A stretch of DNA of 64,000 bases from Rhodococcus zopfii NBRC 100606 = JCM 9919 (GCF_001895025.1 NZ_BCXI01000015.1:1-64000), one strand, 5' to 3'; shown: positions 8,416-17,471, counted from the stretch's first letter. Notes: generated by a model not told the origin, from the sequence alone. Translations and numbers: made by a program.

Positions 8416-8619
8416 TTCGGCGAGCAAGTCGCCGCCGTCATCCGAGTTCGTCACGGTATGTCGGTTGATTCCGCCGCCCTGGTCGCCCACTGCCGCACCC
8501 AGCTCGCCGGATACAAGCTGCCGCGGAAGATCGTCGCAGTCGACGAGGTACGACGCTCCCCCAGCGGAAGACCCGACTACCGCTGGGCTCGTGAAGTCCT
8601 GGCAGCAGTCCGCAACTGA
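8415..8619 (+). pseudogene. Acyl-CoA synthetase C-terminal fragment
   Basis: The last 68 codons encode FGEQVAAVIRVRHG, then ALVAHCRTQLAGYKLPRKIV and PSGRPDYRWAREVL, ending at TGA 8617-8619. This is the C-terminal subdomain of an AMP-forming ligase, with Pro-Ser-Gly-Arg-Pro at the usual A10 site and Arg in place of the catalytic Lys. It resembles the tail of the ligase at 13225-14832 (TPAGKADYRWA) more than that of the intact ligase upstream. It is joined directly to the dehydrogenase fragment, which suggests loss of several kilobases of a former operon. Confidence 0.75.
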
Positions 8620-8876
8620 CATTTGCCTGTGGCCCCCGGATCGCGACGCCATGTTCGTCAACGCTCTCCGCGAATGTGCACAGCTGCTGCCCTTGTATCC
8701 GCGCGGCCACCAGTCATCCGCCGGCGCGATCGTCACAGCGTGTAACTGCCGGCCGAGCGGATCCGTCTTCCTACAGGGTCGACGCTGAGGGGCACCGGCA
8801 GACAAGAACGCGATGACTTTCGGGTCCGTATCCGGTCGGTACCGGAGAACAGATCCATTCGACTCCGGGAGAAACC

Positions 8877-9581
8877 ATGACCCAGCAGACCACCAGTGCC
8901 CTACCCCCGATCGTCGATCAGCAGACCTGGCGGGCAGCACTCGACGACTTGCGGAGACGGGAGAAGGCCGCCACCCGTGAACTCGACGCCATCGCGGCAC
9001 AGCGCCGCAGGCTTCCGATGGTCGAACTGCCCGACTACACACTGATCGGACCGGACGGCCCGATCCGGCTCGTCGATGTGTTCCAGGGCCGCTCGCAGCT
9101 CATCGTCTACCACCACATGTGGTCCGACGGCGCGGAGTGGCAGTGCGGCGGCTGCACCGGCCTCACGTCGCAGTGGACTCGGCTGGGCATCCTCGACAAC
9201 TACGACGCCCGCATGGTCATCGTCACCAACGGGCCCATCGAAGAAGCCCAGGCCTACAAGACCAAGGTCGGCAACAGGATGGACTGGTACTCGTCCTCGG
9301 AGAGCTCGTTCGGCGCCGACGTCGACGCGCCGCCCGGCGGCGGCTTCGCAGTCAATGTGTTCCTCCGCGACGGCGACAAGGTCTACCGCACCTGGCACAC
9401 CACCGGCCGCGGCACCGAACAGCTCAGCTACACCTTCGCCCTGATCGACATCCTTCCGTGGGGCCGCCAGGAGGAATGGCAGGACTCACCCGAGGGGTGG
9501 CCGAAATCGCCCACCTACTCCAAGTGGCTCGACTCCCCCGATGTGGCACGGCTCTACGGCCCGACCACAGACGCCCGGTAG
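8877..9581 (+). CDS. DUF899 family thioredoxin-like protein
   Basis: This 234-residue protein has the hallmarks of DUF899: an N-terminal ALDDLRRREKAATRELD helix, then RRLPMVELPDY. The thioredoxin-like core carries QLIVYHHMW, a CGGC pair (Cys89 and Cys92), and a late stretch PWGRQEEWQDSPEGWPKSPT. The family's biochemical role is not established to my knowledge; the fold and CxxC suggest a redox or peroxiredoxin-like activity. GGGAGAAACC precedes the ATG. It stands alone between the decayed island and the DHFR-like gene on the other strand. No regulation is visible. Confidence 0.82.
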   Translation: MTQQTTSALPPIVDQQTWRAALDDLRRREKAATRELDAIAAQRRRLPMVELPDYTLIGPDGPIRLVDVFQGRSQLIVYHHMWSDGAEWQCGGCTGLTSQWTRLGILDNYDARMVIVTNGPIEEAQAYKTKVGNRMDWYSSSESSFGADVDAPPGGGFAVNVFLRDGDKVYRTWHTTGRGTEQLSYTFALIDILPWGRQEEWQDSPEGWPKSPTYSKWLDSPDVARLYGPTTDAR

Positions 9582-9638
9582 GGACCGTCGAATGAGCGTC
9601 TATTGCGTGTGAGCGTGGGTCGTTGCGGGTGAACGATC

Positions 9639-10190
9639 TCACTCGGCGAGGTAGCGCAGCATCACCACGGTGGCGAAGTGCCTCGTCTCGACCAATCGGA
9701 GCGTCAGACGCTTGTCCGATGTCGGGAACATCGGTGTGCCGCCGCCGAGCAGTACGGGTGAGATGAACAGCTGGTACTCGTCGATGAGACCGTGTGGGAT
9801 CAGCGAGGCCGCGAGGTTTGCGCCACCGACCTCCATGACGCCATCACCTGCGGCCTTGAGCTTGCGGACCTCCTCGACCGCGTTGTCACTGACCAGGCGG
9901 CTGTTCCAGTGGACCTCGGTAAGTGTCCGGGAGAAGACGACCTTGGGCTTCTGCGTCCAGAGCTCGGCGAACTCGCGTTCGATGGGCGACGCGGTGTCGG
10001 GGATGTGCGGCCAGTACTCCGCCATCAGTTCGTAGAGTCGGCGGCCGTGCAGGGCGATCTCGAGCTGGCGGTATCTGTCGTTGTGGAACTGGTGCAGTTC
10101 CTCGTCGGGGTCGGTCCAGTCGATGTTGCCGTCGCGGTCGTTGATGTAGCCGTCGAGGGACACGCCGTAGCCGTAGATCAGTTTCCTCAT
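9639..10190 (-). CDS. Dihydrofolate reductase / RibD C-terminal family protein
   Basis: A 183-residue member of the DHFR-like RibD-C fold. It opens with RKLIYGYGVSLDGYI (2-16), continues with HGRRLYELMAEYW, has the NADPH-binding region GVMEVGGANLAASLI, and ends with FISPVLLGGGTPMF. Such stand-alone proteins occur widely in actinobacteria and are presumed NADPH-dependent reductases; the substrate is generally unknown. The convergent DUF899 gene ends 57 bp away. The protein is complete and normal in length. Confidence 0.82.
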   Translation of the reverse strand: MRKLIYGYGVSLDGYINDRDGNIDWTDPDEELHQFHNDRYRQLEIALHGRRLYELMAEYWPHIPDTASPIEREFAELWTQKPKVVFSRTLTEVHWNSRLVSDNAVEEVRKLKAAGDGVMEVGGANLAASLIPHGLIDEYQLFISPVLLGGGTPMFPTSDKRLTLRLVETRHFATVVMLRYLAE

Positions 10191-10518
10191 GACCGGATAG
10201 ACCGCCGGCGCGCCCCGAACTCATCGGTTCGGGTTTCTCAGCGTGACGACGGGTGGAACTGCACGTCCGAAAGTCGGCGATACACCGCGAGTGCGTGGTG
10301 GACATCGGCTCGCCGCGCGGAGCCGTGTGATCGAGAGATGTCGCTCGGGGTGACTACAAGTCAGCTCCCCTCCGTTCCGCTTCCCGCTCGGGGTCGGGGC
10401 ATGAGTGAACACGCCCCTCTCTCCCCGTTCGGTCAACCTCGGTTCCGTCCCGGGTCGGTGTCGTACGTGACAGCCTGGAGGCAGCGGCCGGGGACCCCGG
10501 CCGGGGCAGGAGCCGACG
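10191..10518. other. Gap between divergent DHFR-like and YbdK-like genes
   Basis: No gene seen in 328 bp. The left part has a small hairpin: CCCGAAC (10214-10220) pairs with GTTCGGG (10227-10233) and is followed by TTT. It looks like a terminator reading rightward, although no rightward gene ends here. The right part should hold the promoter of the ligase at 10519, which has GGCAGGAG upstream of its ATG. No shared operator was found. Confidence 0.4.
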
Positions 10519-11622
10519 ATGACCTCATCCCCATCCCGCGCTGCTGAACTCGGCCCGACGATCGGGGTAGAGGAAGAATTCGTTCTTGCAGATCCGGACA
10601 CAGGGACGCCCTGGCTCGACAATGCCACCGTTGTGGCGGCCGGGCAGGAACTCGGCGTCGACCTGCAACTGGAGTTGTCCCGATGCCAGATCGAAACCGC
10701 CACACCGGTGTGCGCGAGCATCGCACAGTTGCGGACGCAGCTGCGGCGGATGAGATCCGGTGCCGCCGCGGCCGCCGCGCGCGCGGGCGCGGCTCTGCTG
10801 GCCACCGCAGTACCGCCGGTCGGCCCGCCACCGCGCCTGATCACCGATCTGACTCGCTATACCAGCCTGGTCGATCACTTCGGACTGCTCGGCGAGCAGG
10901 TCATCTGTGGCTGCCACGTCCACGTCGCCATTCCCGATCGGGAGGCCGGTGTGCGGATCAGCAATCATCTGCGGCCCTGGTTGCCGGCGTTGCTGGCGCT
11001 GTCGGCGAACTCCCCTATCGCCGCCGGACGTGACACCGGATACGCCAGCTGGCGTCACGTGCTGTGGTCGCGATGGCCCAACGCCGGGCCGCCGCCCTAT
11101 TTCGAGTCCGCGCAGCACTACGACGCGGTGGTCGCGGCCATGCTCGACCAGGAGGCCATCCTCGATACGGCGATGCTCTACTGGGACGTGCGGTTGTCGG
11201 CGCATCTGCCCACCATCGAGATCCGCATCGGCGACACCCAAGCCACCCTGGACGAGACGGTCCTGCTGGCCACCTTGGTGCGCGGGCTGGTGATCACCGC
11301 CCTCGATCCCGCGCGACGAGAACGGCAGGTCCTGCATGTGGAGCCGGAGGTTCTGCGGACCGCGTACTGGCGAGCCGCGCGCGACGGCGTCACCGGGCAC
11401 GCGATCGACACCGCCTCCGGTCGCCTCGTGCCTTCTGCGCATCCGATTGCCCGACTTCTCGACCATGTTCGCCCTGCCCTCGAACGCACCGGCGACTATC
11501 CGCCCACCCGGGAGGCCATCCATCAGGTCCTGGCCTGCGGGAACGGCGCCGCGCGCCAACGAGCGACCTTCGAATCCGGCACCACCGCCGACCTCGTCCG
11601 GCTGGTGACCTGCGCACCCTGA
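10519..11622 (+). CDS. YbdK family carboxylate-amine ligase (glutamate-cysteine ligase type 2)
   Basis: This 367-residue ATP-grasp-like ligase is of the GCS2/YbdK family. The diagnostic N-terminal GVEEEFVLAD is at 15-24. The central GCHVHVAIPD is near 131, followed by SANSPIAAGRDTGYASWR and, later, LPTIEIRIGDTQ. The family joins glutamate and cysteine, or related amines, in an ATP-dependent reaction. Since mycolata normally use mycothiol rather than glutathione, the natural product is uncertain. GGCAGGAG precedes the ATG. The gene converges on the phosphoribosyltransferase fusion at 11706, and a 51-bp palindromic repeat lies between the two stops. Confidence 0.85.
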   Translation: MTSSPSRAAELGPTIGVEEEFVLADPDTGTPWLDNATVVAAGQELGVDLQLELSRCQIETATPVCASIAQLRTQLRRMRSGAAAAAARAGAALLATAVPPVGPPPRLITDLTRYTSLVDHFGLLGEQVICGCHVHVAIPDREAGVRISNHLRPWLPALLALSANSPIAAGRDTGYASWRHVLWSRWPNAGPPPYFESAQHYDAVVAAMLDQEAILDTAMLYWDVRLSAHLPTIEIRIGDTQATLDETVLLATLVRGLVITALDPARRERQVLHVEPEVLRTAYWRAARDGVTGHAIDTASGRLVPSAHPIARLLDHVRPALERTGDYPPTREAIHQVLACGNGAARQRATFESGTTADLVRLVTCAP

Positions 11623-11638
11623 CCAACGTGAGCGGCCA

Positions 11639-11689
11639 CGTTCTGTGTGGATTCGTGTTCGCCTGGCGGGCACGAATCCACACAGAACG
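11639..11689. repeat. 51-bp dispersed palindromic repeat, copy 1
   Basis: Outer arms of at least 17 bp (11639-11655 and 11673-11689) are perfect inverted repeats around a GC-rich centre that is itself partly palindromic (CGCCTGGCGGGC). The element sits between two convergent genes, where it could terminate transcription in both directions. A second copy, in inverse orientation and identical at 46 of 51 positions, is at 19348-19398. Confidence 0.85.
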
Positions 11690-11705
11690 AACTGGGCCGG
11701 GCCGG

Positions 11706-13034
11706 CTACGCGCTGCTGGGTGATCCGGCGAGGTGGGTGGTGAACCAGTCACAGGCCAGTGAGGCGACTTCGTCGAGCGCCCCGGGTTCTTCGAAGAGGT
11801 GGGTTGCTCCTTCGACGATCGTGAGTTCGCGTTCGCACCGAAGTCGGGTCAGCGCGTGACGGTTGAGCGCGATGACGGCCTCGTCCCGTCCGCCGACGAT
11901 GAGCAGCGTCGGACAGGTGACCTGGTCGAGCCTGTCGGCGGCGAGGTCGGGACGTCCTCCGCGTGAAACGACGGCGAACGGCCCTGCGGCAGGGTCGGCG
12001 GCCGCCCACAGCGCGGCGCCGCCGCCGGTGCTCGCGCCGAAATAGCCGATCTGCGCGGCAGCCGCCTCGGGTCGGCGACGCAGCCATTCGGTGACATCGA
12101 CGAGTCGGCGTGCAAGCAGTGCGATGTCGAAGACGCAGCGTCGATCGGTTTCTTCGTGCGGCGTGAGCAGGTCGAGCAACAGCGTGCCGATTCCGGCATC
12201 GTTCAGCGTGCGCGCGACGAACCGGTTCCGCGGGCTGAACCGGCTGCTGCCGCTGCCGTGCACGAACACCACGATCGCGGCCGATTCGGCCGGCAAGGCG
12301 AGGTGTCCGGGCAGCCGGGCGTCCTCGGTCTGTATGACGACATCTTCGTCGACGGCGTGCGGCGGATTTCCGGCGGGCGTCACGGGCACCGGGACCCGAT
12401 CGGGGTTGACGCGTTGGAGTAATTCCGTGACCTCGGTATCCGTGATCTGCGGAAAGTGGCGATACCACTGGCCGACGGCGTTGAACTGCGCCGGTGAGGA
12501 CAGGCACACCACATCGTCGGCGATCCGGGACAGGTCCGTAACCGCGTCGGGGGGTGCTACCGGTACGGCGAGCACGATCCGGGCTGCGCCACGCGCCTTC
12601 ACCACCTGGCACGCCGCCTTGGCGGTCGATCCGGTCGCCACACCGTCGTCGACCACAATGACCGTCTTCCCGGTGAACGACAACGCCGGAGATGTCGATC
12701 GGAACCGGTGCACGCGCCGGTTCAGCTCGGTGCTTTCGACACTCACGGTGGCGGCGAGTTCCGCGGGGGTGACCGCGGCCGCGTCGATCACCGACGGGTC
12801 GAGCACCTGCACATCGCCTTCTCCGATTGCGCCCATGGCCAGCTCGCGCTGAAACGGCACGCCGAGTTTGCGGACGACGATGACGTCCAGCGGGGCACCG
12901 AGCGCCCGCGCGACCTCCCACGCGACGGGCACACCGCCGCGCGGCAGGCCCACGACGACGACATCCGGACCGTGCAGGTCACGCAGTGCCGTCGCGAGTC
13001 GGATTCCCGCATCGGTCCTGTCTACGAACATCAC
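11706..13034 (-). CDS. Phosphoribosyltransferase-dienelactone hydrolase fusion protein
   Basis: A 442-residue two-domain protein. Residues 1-215 form a type I phosphoribosyltransferase with the PRPP loop VVDDGVATGST (about 127-137) and GLPRGGVPVAWEVA near 29. Residues 230-442 form an alpha/beta hydrolase of dienelactone-hydrolase type. That domain has VFVHGSGSSRFSPRN, nucleophile Ser in GASTGGG near 330, the acid in VGGRDEAV, and His in GATHLFEEPG. The same fusion is widespread in actinobacteria and some proteobacteria, but I know of no established reaction. Start codon 13032-13034 is followed directly by a second ATG. It is convergent with the YbdK-like gene. Confidence 0.85.
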   Translation of the reverse strand: MMFVDRTDAGIRLATALRDLHGPDVVVVGLPRGGVPVAWEVARALGAPLDVIVVRKLGVPFQRELAMGAIGEGDVQVLDPSVIDAAAVTPAELAATVSVESTELNRRVHRFRSTSPALSFTGKTVIVVDDGVATGSTAKAACQVVKARGAARIVLAVPVAPPDAVTDLSRIADDVVCLSSPAQFNAVGQWYRHFPQITDTEVTELLQRVNPDRVPVPVTPAGNPPHAVDEDVVIQTEDARLPGHLALPAESAAIVVFVHGSGSSRFSPRNRFVARTLNDAGIGTLLLDLLTPHEETDRRCVFDIALLARRLVDVTEWLRRRPEAAAAQIGYFGASTGGGAALWAAADPAAGPFAVVSRGGRPDLAADRLDQVTCPTLLIVGGRDEAVIALNRHALTRLRCERELTIVEGATHLFEEPGALDEVASLACDWFTTHLAGSPSSA

Positions 13035-13224
13035 CCTCGCCTCCCGGCGTACCGCGGTGCGGCCGTAATGTCACTGTTCCGGTTTCACCAACCATCGTTC
13101 GCCTCGACCGCCGGGTGACGCCAGGGCCGGAATACCCCGATGTGACCGGCCCGGACGACGCGTCCGGCGATCGGTACCCCGCCGACGAGATCTCCGACGC
13201 GGATCCCCCGAGAAGGCCCCTTCC

Positions 13225-14832
13225 CTACTGCGCCGCCCGAGCGGTGGCCCACCGGTAGTCCGCCTTGCCGGCCGGGGTGCGCTTCACTTCGTCGACGAAA
13301 ACGACCGAACGCGGTATCTTATACCCCGCCAACGACTTTCGGCAGTGTTCCTGGACGGCCTCCGGCGTCAGCTCGCCCGCGTCCGGATAGGTGGCGATGA
13401 CGGCGGCGACGGCCTGGCCCATGCGCTCGTCCGGTACCGGCACGACGAGGGCGTCCGCGACGGCCGGGTGGGCATGGAGTGTGGCCTCGACCTCTTCGGC
13501 GAAGACCTTCTCGCCGCCGGTGTTGATGCACTGGGAGCCGCGTCCGAGGAAGACGATGGTGCCGTCGGCCTCCACGCGACCCATGTCGCCGAGGATCGAC
13601 AAGCGGGTGCCGTCGGCGCGGGTCGGGAACGTCCGGGCCGTCTTCTCCTCGTCCTTGTAGTAGCCGAGCGGAACGTTGCCGATCCGTGCGATGTAGCCGA
13701 CGTCGTCGGAGCCCGGCGGAATCTCCTCGAGGCGTTCGTCGACGAGAACCATATTGGGTGACGGCGCCATCCGCAGGCTCCCGGCTTCGTCGACGGTGAA
13801 CGCGCCGTCGTTGCCGGATTCGGAGGCGCCGAAGTTGTCGCGCAGCAACAGATCCGGCTTCACCGCGAGCATCCGGTCGCGCACACTCGTCGACCAGATC
13901 GCGCCGCCCGAGGCGATCGAGAACAGCGAGCTGAAGTCGATCTCCCCCTTCCGGCGTTCCATCTCGTCGACCAACGGCAATCCCATGCCGTCCCCGACGA
14001 TGAGGATCACCTGCACCCTGTCCTTCTCGATGGCCTCGACGACCTTCTCGGGATCGAAGTCCCGCCTCAGAACGACTCGGGCACCGAGCGTGAAGAAGGT
14101 GAACAGCGAGTACAGAGCGGCGCCGTGCATGAGGGGTGCAGCAATGAGGAACGCCAGGCCCGGAAACTCCTTCGCCCCCGCCGCCACCTCGGCGAGATCC
14201 TTCCGCGGCTCGGTGCCGTACGGGTTGCCTCCGGAGAGCGGCTTGCGGAAGAAGTCGTCGTGCCGCCACATGACGCCCTTCGGGTATCCCGTGGTACCAC
14301 CCGTGTAGAGCAGATAGAGGTCGTCTCCCGAGCGCGCCGGGAACTCCGCTCCGGCCGGCAGATCGTGCGCGTCGGCGAAGGAGATCACGGAGACGGATCG
14401 GTGTTCGGCGGCCTCCCGGAGTTCGTCCGTCGTCTCGCCGACGACGAAGACCGATCGGATCAGCGGACAGCTGTCGAGCAGCGACGCGAGCACCCGCTGA
14501 TGTTCGGGAAGTTCGACGACCACCGCCACCGAATCGGAGTTGGTGAAGATGTACTCGAGTTCGGTGGGTGTGTACCGGTAGTTGACGTTGATCGGCACGG
14601 CGCGGATCTTGATGAGGCCGAGGATGCTCGTGACGTGCTCGACGCTGTTCTTCAGGAACAGCGACACGTGATCGCCCACGGAGATCCCTTCACGGGCGAA
14701 GAGCTGCGCCGCGCGGTTTGCCTCGGCTTCCAGTTGCGCGTACGTGAGGTCCAGATCTTCGTAGGTGAGCGCGATGCGATCCGGCACCGAGGCGGCGACC
14801 GTCTCGAAAACATCCGCGAGGTTGAACTGCAT
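13225..14832 (-). CDS. Acyl-CoA synthetase, FadD19-like
   Basis: This 535-residue AMP-forming ligase has the P-loop LYTGGTTGYPKGVMWRHDDFF (about 172 onward). GGTTG followed by PKGVMWR is characteristic of FadD19/FadD17-type steroid side-chain or long-chain acyl-CoA synthetases in Rhodococcus and Mycobacterium. GASESGNDG, GRGSQCINTGGEKVFAEEVE and the terminal lysine in TPAGKADYRWA are all present. The start at 14832 is chosen because AGGAGGGG lies 7 nt upstream; the longer frame to 14982 has no support. It is a single gene with no neighbours from a steroid cluster, so sterol specificity is only a possibility. Confidence 0.87.
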   Translation of the reverse strand: MQFNLADVFETVAASVPDRIALTYEDLDLTYAQLEAEANRAAQLFAREGISVGDHVSLFLKNSVEHVTSILGLIKIRAVPINVNYRYTPTELEYIFTNSDSVAVVVELPEHQRVLASLLDSCPLIRSVFVVGETTDELREAAEHRSVSVISFADAHDLPAGAEFPARSGDDLYLLYTGGTTGYPKGVMWRHDDFFRKPLSGGNPYGTEPRKDLAEVAAGAKEFPGLAFLIAAPLMHGAALYSLFTFFTLGARVVLRRDFDPEKVVEAIEKDRVQVILIVGDGMGLPLVDEMERRKGEIDFSSLFSIASGGAIWSTSVRDRMLAVKPDLLLRDNFGASESGNDGAFTVDEAGSLRMAPSPNMVLVDERLEEIPPGSDDVGYIARIGNVPLGYYKDEEKTARTFPTRADGTRLSILGDMGRVEADGTIVFLGRGSQCINTGGEKVFAEEVEATLHAHPAVADALVVPVPDERMGQAVAAVIATYPDAGELTPEAVQEHCRKSLAGYKIPRSVVFVDEVKRTPAGKADYRWATARAAQ

Positions 14833-15188
14833 CGTGATTCCCCTCCTGCAACCGTCCGAGTCCGTTTCGTCGGTCTTCTCTGACCCCGAATCTAGAACAC
14901 GTTGCATCTGCAGTGGAAGGGTTCGCGCCGATTGCCACCCGTCTTCCCGCCGCGGGTACCGAACCGGGGGATGATCGGACACACCGCCCGAGTTCGTACC
15001 AGCTCGATCCGACCCACCCGCCCGCTCGCTTCGGAGTGCTTCATCCGGGTCTGCACGGGCGGAGGCGCCGATAGCCCGCGGACTCCAACATCCGGACAGG
15101 CCCCGGAAGGCGCACCCGACGCATACCGGAATCCGTCCAGATGTTGGAATCCACTGTCACCGCGCTGCCGGGGTGACAGCACCGGCAC
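14833..15188. other. Intergenic stretch with one long imperfect inverted repeat
   Basis: No gene seen. Bases 15081-15099 and 15133-15151 pair at about 16 of 19 positions (cores CCAACATC and GATGTTGG). They form a hairpin just past the stop of the small secreted protein gene, so this may be its terminator. The left end carries the ribosome binding site of the acyl-CoA synthetase. Confidence 0.45.
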
Positions 15189-15410
15189 TCACGGCGCCAC
15201 CAAGATGGCCGCCCAGCTGCCGTAGGCGTTCTGGCAATCGTATGTGTTGCCGGGAAGGCCGTTGTTCATGATCCACTGGGCACAATCCCATTCGCTGGTC
15301 AGTCCGGTCTTCAGCGGAATTCGCGTTTCTGCCGCAGCGGTCCCGGCCGCTCCGGCCACGATGGCCGTGGTACCGGCCGCCACGATCAGCGATGCGATCA
15401 GTTTCTTCAT
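15189..15410 (-). CDS. Small secreted protein
   Basis: A 73-residue protein with a textbook signal peptide: MKKLIASLIVAAGTTAIVAG followed by AAGTAAAE, with cleavage likely after AAA near residue 27. The mature part is about 45 residues and has two cysteines (EWDCAQWIM and YDCQNAYGSW) that could form one disulfide. GGAGAA precedes the ATG at 15408-15410; the longer frame to 15470 is not needed. The family is not recognised. It is divergent from the acidic glycine-rich protein gene at 15673, and the 262-bp gap may serve both genes. Confidence 0.75.
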   Translation of the reverse strand: MKKLIASLIVAAGTTAIVAGAAGTAAAETRIPLKTGLTSEWDCAQWIMNNGLPGNTYDCQNAYGSWAAILVAP

Positions 15411-15672
15411 CCGAGTTCTCCTCACAGTGTGTGTTCCTCGACGAAGAGCGCACCGGTGTGTGCTCTTCACGGATCAGAGTCCAGGGGTTCGCACAATGTT
15501 CCGGAGGGTCGAAAGTTCTCCCGGAGTTGACATTTCGTACTGCGGAGAGCTTGTAGAGCCGCCGCCCGGAATTCACCCGGCGACATCGGGAACATTTCGC
15601 CCTCCCCGAGTCTCGAACCTTCGGAACGACCCGTTCCTCCGATCTCACCCGGAACGTAAGGAAGGAACCGAC

Positions 15673-16320
15673 ATGACCGCTCCCGCAGAGGGCACCGACC
15701 AGACCGCACAATCCACCGGCACCGCGGCCCCGGCCGTCCCCGGGACCGCACCCGACGCGGTCGATGCCGGTCGAGCCCCGCAACCGACCGGTTCCGCCCC
15801 CGCCGCGACCCCGGACCCGACCAGCACCGCATCAGGTCTCGGCATCGACGTCGGCGCCATGATCAACGACCCGAACCAATCGGTCGACCTGTCCATCGAC
15901 GTGGTCGGCGGCGGCGTCGATGTGGACACCGGCGTCGCGGTGGGTGCCGGTGTCGACGTGTCGGTCAGCGCGCCCGGTGGCGTGCCCCAGGTCAGCGTCG
16001 GCGGCGGTGGTCAAGTCGCGGTGGGCGGCCAGTTCGATGCGTACGGCAGCTACGACGACATCGACGTGACCACCGATGCCGACGCCGGCACGGTCGACGC
16101 CGAGATCGAATCCGTCGACGCATCGGCGGCCGGATACGGCGGCGTTCAGGCGGGCGCCGAGTTCGGAATCGATCTCTCCGCAAGCCCCGTCGACGGCGGC
16201 GTCCCCGGTATCGGTGTCAGCGGTGAAGTCGGGTTCGAGACCCAGAGCGGACTCGACCTCGACGCGGACTACAGCAACTTCGACCTGCACAGCGAAACCG
16301 GCTACGACACCGGCTGGTGA
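15673..16320 (+). CDS. Acidic Gly/Val/Asp-rich protein of unknown function
   Basis: The 215-residue product is not recognised. The first ~55 residues are rich in Ala, Pro and Thr (linker-like). The rest alternates Val, Asp and Gly in a beta-strand-like pattern (QSVDLSIDVVGGGVDVDTG, VAVGAGVDVSVSAPGG). It has almost no Lys or Arg and ends HSETGYDTGW. There is no signal peptide and no membrane segment. The repetitive hydrophobic-acidic pattern could form a beta-roll or calcium-dependent surface layer, but this is speculation. GGAAGGAACCGAC precedes the ATG at 15673; an upstream in-frame extension has different composition and was rejected. Confidence 0.65.
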   Translation: MTAPAEGTDQTAQSTGTAAPAVPGTAPDAVDAGRAPQPTGSAPAATPDPTSTASGLGIDVGAMINDPNQSVDLSIDVVGGGVDVDTGVAVGAGVDVSVSAPGGVPQVSVGGGGQVAVGGQFDAYGSYDDIDVTTDADAGTVDAEIESVDASAAGYGGVQAGAEFGIDLSASPVDGGVPGIGVSGEVGFETQSGLDLDADYSNFDLHSETGYDTGW

Positions 16321-16853
16321 ACACCACGTCGCAGGATTTCGCTTCAGGCCCTTTGCATTCGCTCGGCACCCGGTCGCCCCCACAGACATCGAAATCAGCC
16401 GAACCCTGGAACTACCGCTCGCTGAGCACGATCAACGTCTCGCTGAGCAGGTCACGCACCTGGTTCTGCGAGGGGGCCTCGCGGTCCACCCACTCCCGGA
16501 CCGCCGCCTTCACCATCCCGCCGTAGGCGCGAAAGGTGGCCGGTGCGGTGGCACACACGCCCCCGGAGCCCCTCGTCGGCAAGACGTTGCACGCCGCCTA
16601 CTACTCGATGATCGAGGGCTTCGGTCTGGTCGGATTCGTGAACAACAACTTTCGCTATCCCTGCGAACACTTGGGCCGATATCGGTTGCGCCGCCGGGTA
16701 CGTGACCCCGAACTGTGGGATCGCGGAGATGGAGCCTGTCTCAGTGAAACGCACGGCCCGGGCGCGGCGTCAAAACCTGCATCGACACGGTCGACGACGC
16801 GACGGCGGAAGCCGACCGGCGTTGCGAACCCGCAAGCAGCGATCGCCCCTCCG
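16321..16853. other. Gene-poor stretch with remnants
   Basis: Apart from the TetR tail at 16412-16547, no gene is supported. A plus-strand frame (about 16560-16700) reads KTLHAAYYSMIEGFGLVGF and then NNNFRYPCEHLGRYR. It looks protein-like but is unrecognised and continues into low-quality sequence. The stretch looks like a deletion scar between the acidic protein and the ABATE regulator. Confidence 0.45.
16412..16547 (-). pseudogene. TetR regulator C-terminal remnant
   Basis: The minus strand reads ATFRAYGGMVKAAVREWVDR, then SQNQVRDLLSETLIVLSER and stop (16412-16414). This matches the ends of TetR-family regulators, where AAVREWL and LLSETL(I/L) helices close the ligand domain. There is no DNA-binding domain upstream and the frame is lost beyond about 16547, so it is a truncated relic. 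Confidence 0.6.
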
Positions 16854-17462
16854 TCACGACACGACCCTGCCTGATTCGATCGTCGAACGGCGTTGGTGAG
16901 TACGGGCTTTCACGCGGTTGCCGCACAGTTCCATCGAGCACCACGTGCGGCGCCGGTTCCGGGAGTGGTCGTAGTAGGCCCAGCGGCAACTCGGTTCCCG
17001 GCAGGCCTTGAGGCGGCTCCAAGTGTCGTCCGCGACCGCCTCGGCGACCACGATCAGCAGCCGGGTCAGTGCAGCGTCGATCGGGTCACCGGAGGCCGGA
17101 ATCAGCTGTGGCGGTCGACCGGTGACGTCGAGCGCCATCGGCAGGGACGGCGCGAGTTCGGCGAGGATCGCAGCGGCTTCGGGGTCCAGACCATCCGGGC
17201 GGGGGCTGGCGACCGGCTCGGCGTTGTTGCCGGCGATCAGAGCCCGCAACCCTTCCCGGATGTGTCCGGCTCGATCCCGTTGCCGCGCAGTGGCGGACGC
17301 GGCGGCAGTCACCAGGTCGTGCGCGTGGAACCAGCCGACGAGCTGCGCGGGGGTGGCAATGTCGTCCCGATCGACCCGGCGCGTGTTGACGAACTCTTCG
17401 ATCCAGCGGAGTCGTCCGGGTGCAGTTCCGACGGGATCGTTGTCCGGGCGAGGTTCCACCAT
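16854..17462 (-). CDS. ABATE / CGNR zinc-finger regulator
   Basis: A 202-residue protein with an N-terminal ABATE-type region (LRWIEEFVNTRR, then a region with PAQLVGWF) and a C-terminal CGNR zinc-finger. CREPSCRWAYYDHSRNRRR (about 161 onward) is followed by WCSMELCGNRVKARTHQRR. Four Cys (CxxxxC and CxxxxC) form the presumed zinc site, and CGNR is intact. The family is taken to be DNA-binding stress-response regulators. The gene is divergent from an SRPBCC gene at 17636. Repeats of CTAACCG on both sides of the gap (17472-17478 and, inverted, 17523-17529) are candidate binding sites. Confidence 0.83.
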   Translation of the reverse strand: MVEPRPDNDPVGTAPGRLRWIEEFVNTRRVDRDDIATPAQLVGWFHAHDLVTAAASATARQRDRAGHIREGLRALIAGNNAEPVASPRPDGLDPEAAAILAELAPSLPMALDVTGRPPQLIPASGDPIDAALTRLLIVVAEAVADDTWSRLKACREPSCRWAYYDHSRNRRRTWCSMELCGNRVKARTHQRRSTIESGRVVS

Positions 17463-17471
17463 GACCCCATC

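Noticed and set aside
8650-8790. Plus-strand frame reading MFVNALRECAQLLPLYP
   Set aside because: It looks slightly protein-like but is short, has no ribosome binding site and no recognisable family; it may be part of the decayed island.
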